A stretch of DNA of 64,000 nt from an uncultured Armatimonadota bacterium (GTDB lineage: Bacteria; Armatimonadota; Fimbriimonadia; Fimbriimonadales; Fimbriimonadaceae). Every line of letters starts with the position of its first letter. Within the stretch, counting starts at the first letter, position 1. The position numbers and the translations under genes were made by a program. The notes under the pieces were generated by a model. It saw only the letters and a list, made by a program, of their open reading frames with translations. It was not told the DNA's origin and made no database searches. Positions 16,339-24,816 of this stretch are shown here, one piece after another. Location: positions 38,418 through 102,417 of the forward strand of contig CAIYMO010000011.1 of the NCBI GenBank assembly GCA_903927345.1, written 5' to 3'.

Positions 16339-17739
16339 GTGCTTGAGAGACTTCGGAGACACTTAACCGAGACCGGCCTGATCTCCGAAGGGTCCCGCCT
16401 GCTTGTTGGATACAGCGGCGGGGCGGATAGCACCTGCCTAGTCCATCTTCTCCAGGCGCTGAATGTTGATTTCGTTGCTGCGCACCTCCACCACGGCCAG
16501 CGAGTCGAAGCGGATAAGGAGATGGCTCTCTGCGAGGCCTTCTGCCAATCCATCGATGTGCCATTTGTGAGCGGACGTGCAGACGTCCCGCGAATGTCGC
16601 GCGACCTCAAGATTGGGCTAGAGGAAGCCGGCCGAATGGCGCGGTACAACTTTTTGAACCAAGCTGCACGACGCTTGGAATGCGATCTCATCGCAACCGC
16701 ACACACCGCAACCGATTCAGTTGAAACGATTCTGTTCAACCTCGTCCGTGGCACCGGACCAAGCGGATTGGCCGGCATCCAAGGACTTCGCGACGGGCTC
16801 CTTCGGCCGATGCTCCCATTCACTCGGGCAGAGACCGTGGAGTATTGCGAGCAAAATGGGCTCTGGTTCCATAACGATCCCGCGAATGAGTCGATGGACT
16901 TCTCTCGGGCCCGAATCCGACATCGCATTTCCCCGGAGCTTGCACTTGTCAATCCAAACTATGAAACCGCCATCCTGAGGTGCGCTTCAATCTTGAGCGA
17001 GGAGGATCAGTTCCTCAACGGTGCAGCCGCCAGTGCCTTGGAACGTGCCGAGCTCCCGCTGAACGGGGAACTTGCCTTCCTCACTCGGGACGCCGAAATT
17101 GCCTTCGACCGAAACGTGATGAATTCGTTGCCTCCGGTGCTCTTCAAACGTGCCTGCCGCCTCGCCTTCCAAGCGCTTGGAGCTTCGATTGACTACGATC
17201 AGACGGAACTACTCGCAAAAGGATTTTCAACAATCGAGAGCGGATCTGTGACTGCTGACGGCGGTGTCGTTGTTGCGGAGTGGGATGAAAAAACTCTTCA
17301 CTTCCGCCAGCTCCAACCAACTGAACCATTCCGCTTCAAACTCACCTGCCCCGGTGAGACTGAGAGTGAGGAGTTCGGTTGGAAAATCTCGGCTTATCAT
17401 TCCCCCGCCTCGGAAACTCGGAACGAGAGAACGAAGCTGCGCGTCGAACTGAGCATAGCCAAAACGCAAGGTGAACTTTATTTCCGATCTGCTCAACCTG
17501 GAGACGCCATGCAACCTCTAGGATTTGAGGGGAATCGAAAGCTGAGCGACTTGCTCTCCGAGGCAAAACTGACGAGAGCGGCAAGGTCTCGATTACCGAT
17601 TATCTGCGACTTTGTGGGTCCAATTTGGGCACCCGGAGTGTGTTTATCGCACAGAATAGATAAAGAACCCGAGTGTGAGCGGGTGTTGGTGCTTGAGTTT
17701 GAACCGATAATGAGTTCCACGAAAGGTAGCAACGACTGA
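16339..17739 (+). CDS. tilS: tRNA(Ile)-lysidine synthetase
   Basis: TilS (466 aa) converts C34 of the CAU-anticodon tRNA-Ile to lysidine so that it reads AUA codons, an essential function. The ATP-binding PP-loop SGGADS lies at residues 26-31. HLHHGQR near 50 and RMARYNFL near 95 are further N-domain signatures. The C-terminal TilS_C domain is recognisable at RSAQPGDAMQPLGFEGNRKLSDLL near residue 385. GTG start. It is followed 42 bases later by ftsH, a neighbour pairing seen in many bacteria. Confidence 0.95.
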   Translation: MLERLRRHLTETGLISEGSRLLVGYSGGADSTCLVHLLQALNVDFVAAHLHHGQRVEADKEMALCEAFCQSIDVPFVSGRADVPRMSRDLKIGLEEAGRMARYNFLNQAARRLECDLIATAHTATDSVETILFNLVRGTGPSGLAGIQGLRDGLLRPMLPFTRAETVEYCEQNGLWFHNDPANESMDFSRARIRHRISPELALVNPNYETAILRCASILSEEDQFLNGAAASALERAELPLNGELAFLTRDAEIAFDRNVMNSLPPVLFKRACRLAFQALGASIDYDQTELLAKGFSTIESGSVTADGGVVVAEWDEKTLHFRQLQPTEPFRFKLTCPGETESEEFGWKISAYHSPASETRNERTKLRVELSIAKTQGELYFRSAQPGDAMQPLGFEGNRKLSDLLSEAKLTRAARSRLPIICDFVGPIWAPGVCLSHRIDKEPECERVLVLEFEPIMSSTKGSND

Positions 17740-17781
17740 CGCCGAAAACGCGTATTTGAGCTTACATCTGTTGGAGAAACA

Positions 17782-19743
17782 TTGAGAAATAACCGAAATG
17801 CCCTGTTCGCCGTGGTGTCACTGATCGTGGTGTCGCTACTTGTGATGATGGTGGCAAATCCAAACAATCTTCGCCTCGCGGGAAAGACTGAGACTTGGGA
17901 CAACGCTAAATTCTACGATCGCCTCGACAAAGGCGAAATCGCAGAAGTCACTTGGCGTGGTCGAGAAATTTCAGGCAAAGATTCTAAGGGAGATAGCTTT
18001 GAATTCAACTGGGCCGAGCAAAACTCTGAAGCCGGCAAGCTGTTGATGGGTCGAATTGAGAAGCAAAACGAATCGCTTCAAAAGGCTGGCAAAGCCGGCA
18101 TCCCTGTCAAGCTCGAAGAAAACACCGCTGGTAATGCGCTCGTCGGTCTTCTTTCGTTCTTGGCGCCGATGCTGCTCGTCGGCTTGATGTTCTACTTCCT
18201 GGTGTTCCGAGCCGCTCAGCAAAATGGCAACCAAGCGATGAGCTTTGGCAAGAGCAAGGCGCGCCGAGTTGGCGAAAGTGGGCCTAAGGTCACCTTCGAT
18301 GACGTCGCAGGAATTGACGAAGCCAAGCAAGAGCTGTTTGAGGTCGTTGACTTCCTTAAGAACACCAAGAAGTATGCGGCTCTCGGAGCGAAGATTCCAA
18401 AGGGAATCCTGCTGACGGGCCCTCCCGGTGTTGGCAAGACCCACTTGGCTCGCGCAATCGCAGGCGAAGCCGGAGTGCCGTTCTTCCATATTTCTGGTTC
18501 TGACTTCGTTGAAATGTTCGTCGGTGTTGGTGCCGCACGCGTTCGAGATCTATTCGAAACCGCAAAAGCACACCGACCTTCCTTGATCTTCGTTGACGAA
18601 ATCGACGCTGTTGGACGACAGCGTGGCGCCGGAATGGGTGGTGGTCACGACGAGCGAGAGCAAACCCTTAACCAACTTCTGGTTGAAATGGACGGCTTCG
18701 ATCCCAACAGTGGAGTCATCATGATCGCGGCAACAAACCGCCCCGATGTCCTTGATCCAGCCCTCCTCCGACCGGGTCGATTCGACCGACAGATCGTTGT
18801 CGATGCTCCTGACCAAACCGGTCGAAAGGCAATCCTCAACATTCACGCGAAGGGCAAGCCGCTTGACAGCGATGTTGATATCGATACCCTCGCCAAGCGA
18901 ACCCCAGGCTTCACGGGTGCCGATCTGGCAAACACCTTGAACGAAGGTGCGCTCTTGGCTGCACGCCATAACCGAACCAAGATCGGTATGCAGGATCTCG
19001 AAGAGGCACTCGACAGAGTCATCGCCGGACCTCAACGCAAGAGCCGAATCATGGACTCGGAAGAGCGTCAGGTCATCGCGTTCCACGAAGCGGGACACGC
19101 GGTTATCGGTGAGGTTCTGGAACACTCCGACAACGTCCACAAGGTCACAATTCTTCCTCGCGGGATGTCGCTGGGTTCAACCTGGCACATGCCTGATCAA
19201 GACAAGTACTTGGTCTCGAAAGAAGAACTCCTCGACGATATCACGTCGCTCCTCGGCGGACGTGTCGCCGAAGAACTTGCATTTGGACGAGTTTGGACGG
19301 GAGCTTCCAACGACCTTCAGCGAGTCACGGCTATCGCACGAGCGATGGTCACCAAGTACGGCATGAGCGAGAAGCTCGGAACGCTGGCGATCGGCGCGTC
19401 GCGAGAGAACCCGTTCTTGGGCCGCGACTACTACGAAGAGCGAAACTACTCAGAGGACGTCGCTAAGGCGATTGATGAAGAAGTTCACGCAATTGTTGAT
19501 CGATGCCGATCTCGAGCCATCGAGATCTTGACATCACACAAAGCTCAGCTAGATGCGGTTGTCGCAGCACTGCTCGAGCGAGAGACTTTGGACCGTGAGG
19601 AATTCCTCGCGGTGATGGAAGGAAGAGAGCTCCCAGCCTTGAAACAGGTTGAAGAGCCTCCTGTTGCGACCGAAGTTAAGGAGGCCGAAAAGCCTTCGAC
19701 ACCAGCAAAAACGCCCCCAAGGTTAGAACCTGGGACAATTTGA
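17782..19743 (+). CDS. ftsH: ATP-dependent zinc metalloprotease FtsH
   Basis: A 653-residue membrane-anchored AAA+ protease that extracts and degrades membrane and regulatory proteins. Order: first membrane segment (~6-28), a ~100-residue periplasmic part, second membrane segment (~118-140), Walker [12 protein letters not shown] near 213, Walker [22 protein letters not shown] near 272, SRH region [12 protein letters not shown] near 328, and zinc motif HEAGH near 434. The Walker A has V and H where GTGKTLLA is usual. The conserved ALGYT-like segment reads [12 protein letters not shown] start with GGAGAAAC just upstream. The C-terminus is Pro/Glu-rich. A terminator follows directly. Confidence 0.97.
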   Translation: MRNNRNALFAVVSLIVVSLLVMMVANPNNLRLAGKTETWDNAKFYDRLDKGEIAEVTWRGREISGKDSKGDSFEFNWAEQNSEAGKLLMGRIEKQNESLQKAGKAGIPVKLEENTAGNALVGLLSFLAPMLLVGLMFYFLVFRAAQQNGNQAMSFGKSKARRVGESGPKVTFDDVAGIDEAKQELFEVVDFLKNTKKYAALGAKIPKGILLTGPPGVGKTHLARAIAGEAGVPFFHISGSDFVEMFVGVGAARVRDLFETAKAHRPSLIFVDEIDAVGRQRGAGMGGGHDEREQTLNQLLVEMDGFDPNSGVIMIAATNRPDVLDPALLRPGRFDRQIVVDAPDQTGRKAILNIHAKGKPLDSDVDIDTLAKRTPGFTGADLANTLNEGALLAARHNRTKIGMQDLEEALDRVIAGPQRKSRIMDSEERQVIAFHEAGHAVIGEVLEHSDNVHKVTILPRGMSLGSTWHMPDQDKYLVSKEELLDDITSLLGGRVAEELAFGRVWTGASNDLQRVTAIARAMVTKYGMSEKLGTLAIGASRENPFLGRDYYEERNYSEDVAKAIDEEVHAIVDRCRSRAIEILTSHKAQLDAVVAALLERETLDREEFLAVMEGRELPALKQVEEPPVATEVKEAEKPSTPAKTPPRLEPGTI

Positions 19744-19752
19744 GTTAACATT

Positions 19753-19788
19753 GCGGGACTGAATGCTTTACAGTCCCGCTTTGCTTTC
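19753..19788 (+). terminator. Rho-independent terminator after ftsH
   Basis: A perfect 9-bp stem GCGGGACTG / CAGTCCCGC (19753-19761, 19771-19779) followed by TTTGCTTTC, 9 bases after the ftsH stop. Confidence 0.85.
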
Positions 19789-19796
19789 TGTATAAT
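19768..19796 (+). promoter_or_regulatory. Promoter of the TPR gene embedded in the ftsH terminator
   Basis: A consensus TATAAT at 19791-19796, 20 bases before the next ATG, with TTACAG 17 bases upstream at 19768-19773. The -35 region falls within the loop and 3' arm of the terminator hairpin. Confidence 0.6.
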
Positions 19797-19816
19797 CGGC
19801 GAACACATCATTTTCC

Positions 19817-20161
19817 ATGGACATTGAGGATCTGTATCAAAAGGGTTTCCAGCAGCGATGCGAAGGGAACTATCCGGACGCGAAAGCGACTCTGAGTCGC
19901 GTTCTCGCGGCTGATCCTAACCATGTCAACGCTCGACACCAGCTTGCCCTGATCGTCGGCTTTGAAGGTGATTTCGATTGCTCGCTAGCCGCGCTTGAGG
20001 CTCTCGCAAGGCAGTTCCCACAGAATCTAGACGTGCGATACGACTTCGCAATGACCCAAATGATGTTGGGAGATTACGAAGGAGCATGTGCTCAGCTCAA
20101 GTTCATCCTGAGTGTTGACCCGAACCACGAAAAGGCAAAGCAACAAGCCATCTACTGTTGA
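19817..20161 (+). CDS. Small TPR-repeat protein
   Basis: A 114-residue protein composed of about three tetratricopeptide units: YQKGFQQRCEGNYPDAKATLSRVLAADPNHVNA (first unit, residues ~7-39), a second starting around HQLALIVGFEGDFDCSLAALEALAR, and a third ending SVDPNHEKAKQQ. The canonical A-x-(6)-P spacing (ADPNH, VDPNH) is visible. No signal peptide, so it is probably a cytosolic protein-interaction adaptor. It has its own promoter and is followed by ruvC after 50 bases. The partner is unknown. Confidence 0.75.
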   Translation: MDIEDLYQKGFQQRCEGNYPDAKATLSRVLAADPNHVNARHQLALIVGFEGDFDCSLAALEALARQFPQNLDVRYDFAMTQMMLGDYEGACAQLKFILSVDPNHEKAKQQAIYC

Positions 20162-20211
20162 TCCCTCTTTTGTAGGATTCACAGTCCAATTGTCTTCGCG
20201 GAACTCCGCCT

Positions 20212-20682
20212 ATGCTCATTTTAGGAATTGACCCCGGCCTCGAACGCGTCGGCTTTGGCGTTGTCCGGCGGGTGGGGTCCAAACTCGAATGCCTCGACTA
20301 TGGGCTGATCAAAACGCCCAAGATCGCCCTACCAGAACGCCTGCTTATGGTCCACGAAGGCGTCGTCGAGTTGATCGACAAACACAAGCCGGATGCAATC
20401 GCCACCGAACGGCTACTCTTCACCAAGAACGTGACGACGGCAATGGATGTGGCTAAGTCTCTCGGAACAATCCTACTGGCTTCCTCAAAGACCGGTGTGC
20501 CTTGGACGGAATACTCCCCACCGGAGATCAAGCAAGCCGTAGTTGGGCACGGAGGGGCTGACAAAAAGCAAGTCACCTTCATGGTGCGCCGGCTTCTTGC
20601 CCTTAAAGAAGACCCAAAACCGGACGATGTCGCAGACGCACTAGCAATTGCGATCTGTCACGCGTTTAAAGCCCCGCGTTAG
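20212..20682 (+). CDS. ruvC: Holliday junction resolvase RuvC
   Basis: RuvC (156 aa) cleaves Holliday junctions symmetrically. The first catalytic aspartate is in LILGIDPGLERVGFGV (Asp7), the glutamate in AIATERLLFTKNVTTAMDVAKSLG near residue 66, and the final acidic pair in KPDDVADALAIAICHA near 140. KKQVTFMVRRLL near 121 contributes the DNA-binding region. The length is normal. ruvA and ruvB are not adjacent. Its stop overlaps by 4 bases the convergent small gene on the minus strand. Confidence 0.95.
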   Translation: MLILGIDPGLERVGFGVVRRVGSKLECLDYGLIKTPKIALPERLLMVHEGVVELIDKHKPDAIATERLLFTKNVTTAMDVAKSLGTILLASSKTGVPWTEYSPPEIKQAVVGHGGADKKQVTFMVRRLLALKEDPKPDDVADALAIAICHAFKAPR

Positions 20683-20909
20683 GCCTTGTGCTGGCGACCA
20701 ACAACCACGAACGCTCCATTGAGCGCCTTGGATTTGCTAACGTGGAAAATCGGCTCATATCCAAGCGTTTCCATCTCGGTGATGTACCGCAAGTCAGCTT
20801 GATCAATCAGAACCTCGCCGAGACCTTCGACGTTACAATAGCCTCGATCTTCAGGGCGTCCAAGCTCGTCTACTGAAACTCGGAAGATATTTTCTCGGAT
20901 CTGCGTCAT
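20679..20909 (-). CDS. Small conserved-looking hypothetical protein (76 aa)
   Basis: A 76-residue cytosolic protein, MTQIRENIFRVSVDELG..., starting at the internal ATG of a longer open frame whose upstream part looks non-coding. It has balanced codon use and no membrane segment or signal. The motif EVLIDQADLRYITEMETLGYEPIFHVSK suggests a compact alpha/beta fold, but I do not recognise the family. Convergent with ruvC (4-base overlap) and divergent from the next block. Confidence 0.5.
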   Translation of the reverse strand: MTQIRENIFRVSVDELGRPEDRGYCNVEGLGEVLIDQADLRYITEMETLGYEPIFHVSKSKALNGAFVVVGRQHKA

Positions 20910-20952
20910 GGCTTTCCTAAGATTCTGACAGATTTTATTCGGGTGTGCGAGA

Positions 20953-20958
20953 TAACCT
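20953..20958 (+). promoter_or_regulatory. -10 element (TAACCT) for the apionate-lactonase-like block
   Basis: TAACCT lies 7 bases before the ATG at 20966 and supports that start over an in-frame GTG at 20945. Confidence 0.4.
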
Positions 20959-20965
20959 ATTTGGA

Positions 20966-22564
20966 ATGAATCCGATCTCGGTGCGACTCGGCGAAATCTC
21001 CTTTGATTTTGAACCACAAAGCGGAACCCTACGCTACCTTCGTGTCGGCTCCGTGGAGCTGATTCGAGGAATCTACTCCGCTGTGCGTAACGCCAACTGG
21101 GGAACACCGGCCTCAAAAGTAGAAGGGTTCAAGCAAAAGTCGTCAGCGGATGGGTGGAGCGCTTCATGGGATGCCGCCATCCGAGAAGATGCACTGACCT
21201 TCTCATGGAAAGGCGCCGCAACCGCCCGAATGATCGATCAACGAATCGAAATCGAATACGAATTTGACGGAGTCAGCACATCCGATTTCAAGTCAAACCG
21301 AACAGGGATCTGTGTCCTTCACCCAAGATCTCATCAGGGCCTGAAATGCGAAGTTGAACACAACCACGGTGAGTGTGAGCAGTCCGCCTTCCCGACTTCG
21401 ATCAAGCCTGACCAGCCGTTCAAGGATGTTAAAGCGATCTCACTCGACGTTGCCGCCGGGATCCATGTAAGAACTGAATTTTACGGCGAGGTCTTTGAGA
21501 CGGAAGATCAGCGTAACTACGGCGACGCATCGTACAAGACCTATTCGCGACCGCAAGAGTGGCAGAAGCCGTTCGACATCAAACAAGGCGACAAGATCAG
21601 TCAGCGGGTGAAGATCACCGTCGATCTCTCCGCCGTCAAGGCGGAAGTCAAGTTGACTGCTAAGGCGGGGATCATGCCCGTGCTCGGCACGATGGTCAAT
21701 CGAGCTTTGTCAGACGCCGAAGGGTCGCAACTCAAGGAGCTCGGCCTGAAATGCTGGCTCACTGATCAGATTGGAATGGAGGCTGCAAAAAAACTGGGCG
21801 GTCCGGTATTCCTCCGTACGGAAACGGCTTCGCTACCGGTTGATCTCTCCCCGACGGATGGAATCTGTCTTGCCCCTCCCAGTGAGTGGCAGAAGCTGAA
21901 CAGAGTCCGTGGAGCAAAACGACTTTCGACCGCAACCTGGGCGTTCATGCAACTGAACGGCTCTCGGCCCGCATTCGACGAAATCGAGGGCTCTGCGTGG
22001 ACCATGCAGCCGGGAGTTCACCTCTCCGACACCTTAACCGCTCTCGAGGGAGGGTGGACAATCGAAGATCAAGTCCACACTGCTATATCCTTCGGATCGA
22101 AGATGAACTTGGTAGGGCCAATCGAACTCTCTGGGGATGCCACAGACGTGCGGCTCAACTCCATTGAAGCCGCCCTTTTCGCGCTCTCCGCAATCGCTGG
22201 TGCAGCAAAGGGAGGTGCGAACTACACGATCTTGGCGGATGCCACTCGCTTGCCAAACTCGGGATTCGCCCTTGCGCTGGAACTGCTTAAGGAAGCTGGC
22301 CCAGAGATTGAAGTCTTCGAGTATGAACCGTTCTTTCTCATGATCCGCTCGGGCCGAACGATCCTCGCAAATCTGAGTTGGGAGCCCACCGATCTGTACA
22401 AGCTCTGCCCAATCGATCGCCCAGAGAACATGGAGAACGGGCTTCGAAATGCCTATCGGCTGGTCGACGCCGATAACTTTACTGAGTGGCGTGCAGTTCT
22501 TGCTGGTGCTGAATCACATAACCCCCTCACCATGATTCCCCCGCGCAGTATTGTGGTGATGTGA
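20966..22564 (+). CDS. D-apionate lactonase-like protein
   Basis: A 532-residue protein resembling D-apionate lactonase (ApnL), an enzyme of apiose catabolism. Landmarks are an N-terminal beta domain with TLRYLRVGSVELIRGIYSAVR and NWGTP, a central SNRTGICVLHP with an SAFPTSIKPDQPFKDV segment, and TEDQRNYGDASYKTY near residue 181, which is the family's best block; then a TIM-barrel-like C-terminal half. I recognised it from memory of these blocks, so the exact substrate is uncertain. No signal peptide. It heads a tight plus-strand series with two flavoproteins and a GH95 enzyme. Apiose occurs in rhamnogalacturonan II and apiogalacturonan. Confidence 0.55.
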   Translation: MNPISVRLGEISFDFEPQSGTLRYLRVGSVELIRGIYSAVRNANWGTPASKVEGFKQKSSADGWSASWDAAIREDALTFSWKGAATARMIDQRIEIEYEFDGVSTSDFKSNRTGICVLHPRSHQGLKCEVEHNHGECEQSAFPTSIKPDQPFKDVKAISLDVAAGIHVRTEFYGEVFETEDQRNYGDASYKTYSRPQEWQKPFDIKQGDKISQRVKITVDLSAVKAEVKLTAKAGIMPVLGTMVNRALSDAEGSQLKELGLKCWLTDQIGMEAAKKLGGPVFLRTETASLPVDLSPTDGICLAPPSEWQKLNRVRGAKRLSTATWAFMQLNGSRPAFDEIEGSAWTMQPGVHLSDTLTALEGGWTIEDQVHTAISFGSKMNLVGPIELSGDATDVRLNSIEAALFALSAIAGAAKGGANYTILADATRLPNSGFALALELLKEAGPEIEVFEYEPFFLMIRSGRTILANLSWEPTDLYKLCPIDRPENMENGLRNAYRLVDADNFTEWRAVLAGAESHNPLTMIPPRSIVVM

Positions 22565-22572
22565 AATCGTAG

Positions 22573-23832
22573 ATGAGTAACGTGGTCTACGATGTTGCAA
22601 TAGTCGGAGGTGGACTGGCTGGCATCAATGCCGGCGTAACTGCCTGGGAAGAGGGACTAAGCACCATTCTGATTGAATCATCCGACGAATTCGGTGGGAA
22701 GCTTCGGTCCGACCGGGATGACGAAGGGTTCACCTATGATCGGGGTTTCCAAGTCAATTTCAGTTCCTACGACGAAATTCCGGTCTATGCCCAAGGTCTT
22801 TTAGGTGACCTTGCTGAGCCATTTTCTCCGGGTGCAAAGATCGTAGGGTGCGGAGAGTTGAACCAGTGGGATCCGCTAAAGTCCTTGTTCTGCAAGGCGG
22901 TCAGTCTGCCGGATCTGTTAAAGCTGCTCAAGCTCAACCTCTTTGCAAAGAAATGGCAAGGCTTCCAAACAAGGCAAGCGGCACATGAGTTCTTGGTCGA
23001 GTTCGGATTCAGTCCGAACTGCATTGCTAAGTTCTTCACCCCGTTCTTGGGTGGAATTTTTCTCGATCGGAGCCTTTCTTTCAGTGCTCGGCAATTCCTG
23101 AAGACCTGGTTTTTCCTGTCACGGGGCAACACTGTTACATTTTCCGAAGGAATCCAATGCCTCCCCGGCGCGTTGCTTTCTGAGTTTGCTCTGGATCCGT
23201 CAAACATCGAAACAGCCTTTCATAAACGCCTAAATTCGCGGGTCACAAGCATAGTCCCGTCCGAGGGCGGCTTAGAAGTGTCCACTAACTCGGCACTGAT
23301 CAGAGCCCGTTCAGTGGTCATCGCCACAGACCCATCGGCAGCCGGTCATCTTCTGGGCCAGCAGTTCAAAGCGGACTACAAGTCATCGATCTGTCTCTAT
23401 TTCAGCTCTGACAAGCAAATCACGAACGGCTTGAACATCGTCCTCAATCCCACATCAACCGCTCTCATCAATCAACTTGTCCCCCTCTCCAACGTTAATC
23501 CTGCCTGTGCTCCAAAAGGAAAACACCTCTGTTCAGCCACAATCATCGGCGAACGCCCCGAATCGGACGAGGAGCTCGCCGTGATGGCAATCAATGAGAT
23601 GAATAGTTGGGGCATGAACCTGCCCCCGCTGGAGTTCAAACGTGCCTATCGAATCAAAGAAGCCCAATTGCTCCAAGACCCCGGCTTCGAAGAGAATGTG
23701 CCCTCGATTGAAACCCATCTTTCCGGCGTTTACCTCGCCGGAGAGATGACGACGTCTTCGAGCATCAACGACGCCCTCAAGAGCGGACGCCTTGCCGCCG
23801 AGGCTGCTCTGGCATACTTAAAGAACAAATGA
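22573..23832 (+). CDS. NAD(P)/FAD-dependent oxidoreductase (phytoene-desaturase/amine-oxidase-like)
   Basis: A 419-residue flavoprotein. The N-terminal Rossmann motif VAIVGGGLAGINAGVTAWEEG (residues ~8-28) is followed by IESSDEFGGKLRSDRDDEGFTYDRGFQV, the GG-doublet plus R pattern of the amine oxidase/phytoene desaturase superfamily. The C-terminal FAD contact VYLAGEMTTSSSINDALKSGRLAA near 389 is intact. The substrate is unknown; a carotenoid, amine or prenyl-quinone role is possible. It starts 8 bases after the preceding stop and overlaps the next flavoprotein gene by 4 bases. Confidence 0.8.
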   Translation: MSNVVYDVAIVGGGLAGINAGVTAWEEGLSTILIESSDEFGGKLRSDRDDEGFTYDRGFQVNFSSYDEIPVYAQGLLGDLAEPFSPGAKIVGCGELNQWDPLKSLFCKAVSLPDLLKLLKLNLFAKKWQGFQTRQAAHEFLVEFGFSPNCIAKFFTPFLGGIFLDRSLSFSARQFLKTWFFLSRGNTVTFSEGIQCLPGALLSEFALDPSNIETAFHKRLNSRVTSIVPSEGGLEVSTNSALIRARSVVIATDPSAAGHLLGQQFKADYKSSICLYFSSDKQITNGLNIVLNPTSTALINQLVPLSNVNPACAPKGKHLCSATIIGERPESDEELAVMAINEMNSWGMNLPPLEFKRAYRIKEAQLLQDPGFEENVPSIETHLSGVYLAGEMTTSSSINDALKSGRLAAEAALAYLKNK

Positions 23833-24800
23833 GAATCGCAATCGTCGGCGCAGGTGTATCGGGGCTGGCGGCGGCGTATCGCCTCCGAAAGCTCGGAAGG
23901 GAAGTCGTGATCTTCGAAAAGAGCGGTGGACTGGGTGGAAGGGTCAACTCGCGACAACACAAGCTCGGCTACACCTTCGATGTTGGAGCGACCAGCTTAA
24001 CTCCGCGAGGCAAATCGATCGAGAAGGTGATGCTCGAGGAGCTCCCTACTACCGAACTGGTCAAGGTGGAAAAGCCGATCTGGACCCATTCGGGACTCCG
24101 CACCTCGCCCGGTAGCTCGTCCAAGAACTCCACTCCCCGCTACTGCTACCAAAACGGAATCCAAACCTTTGCTAACCTTCTCGGCGATGGCCTGGACGTG
24201 CGACTCAAAACCGATATTCTCGAAATCAAAAGAGAGGGAACTGGTTATCGAGTCGGCGACGAGTATTTCGACGCCACGATTCTAACCCCGCCCATTCCTC
24301 AGGCGTGCCAGCTCCTATGGTCGCTTGGAGAATCGCGGCCCGTTGCAAACGTCTCCTACCGGTCCTGCGTTTCCGTGATGTTGGGCTACCAAGCCGAATC
24401 GGAAACCCCTTATCACGCATTAATCGATACCGAGCAGGTCCATCCTCTCACTTGGCTGTCCGTTGAGAATGCGAAAGTCCCCGGCCGAGCGCCTGCAGGA
24501 GGCTCAGCGTTTGTCGCCCAGCTCAGCGCAAGGTTCTCTCAGCAGAACTACGCTCAGCCGGATGACTACTTTATTGACGCGACCGTCACGTTCCTCAAGC
24601 ATCTTTACGGCTCCGCATTCGCCTCACCCGAAGTGGCAATGGTGAAGAAGTGGAAGTACAGCCAGCCAGAGTCACTTGCTCGGTTCGAGAACGTGAACCT
24701 CCCTGGCTCAACTCTCCTCGTGGCAAGCGACGGTCTGCTGGGTGGACACATTGAAGATGCATTCGAATGTGGCTGGCGCACTGCAGAATTGCTTGCCTAG
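23829..24800 (+). CDS. FAD-dependent oxidoreductase (renalase/amine-oxidase-like)
   Basis: A 323-residue flavoprotein with MRIAIVGAGVSGLAAAYRLRKLG at the N-terminus and the GG motif FEKSGGLGGRVNSR near residue 29. YTFDVGATSLTPR near 48 is reminiscent of renalase-type proteins. The C-terminal LLVASDGLLGGHIEDAFECGWRTAELL provides the last FAD contact. Translation is coupled to the upstream flavoprotein by an ATGA overlap. Two adjacent but divergent flavin oxidoreductases suggest a two-step oxidation or a heteromeric enzyme, which is inference. Confidence 0.78.
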   Translation: MRIAIVGAGVSGLAAAYRLRKLGREVVIFEKSGGLGGRVNSRQHKLGYTFDVGATSLTPRGKSIEKVMLEELPTTELVKVEKPIWTHSGLRTSPGSSSKNSTPRYCYQNGIQTFANLLGDGLDVRLKTDILEIKREGTGYRVGDEYFDATILTPPIPQACQLLWSLGESRPVANVSYRSCVSVMLGYQAESETPYHALIDTEQVHPLTWLSVENAKVPGRAPAGGSAFVAQLSARFSQQNYAQPDDYFIDATVTFLKHLYGSAFASPEVAMVKKWKYSQPESLARFENVNLPGSTLLVASDGLLGGHIEDAFECGWRTAELLA

Positions 24801-24804
24801 AGGT

Positions 24805-24810
24805 TAAACT
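24805..24810 (+). promoter_or_regulatory. -10 element (TAAACT) of the GH95 gene
   Basis: TAAACT followed by 6 bases and GTG at 24817; it favours GTG over the TTG at 24811 as the start codon. Confidence 0.5.
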
Positions 24811-24816
24811 TTGGCG

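Noticed and set aside
18550..19140. 196-aa minus-strand frame inside ftsH
   Set aside because: Antisense shadow of a well-conserved AAA+ domain.
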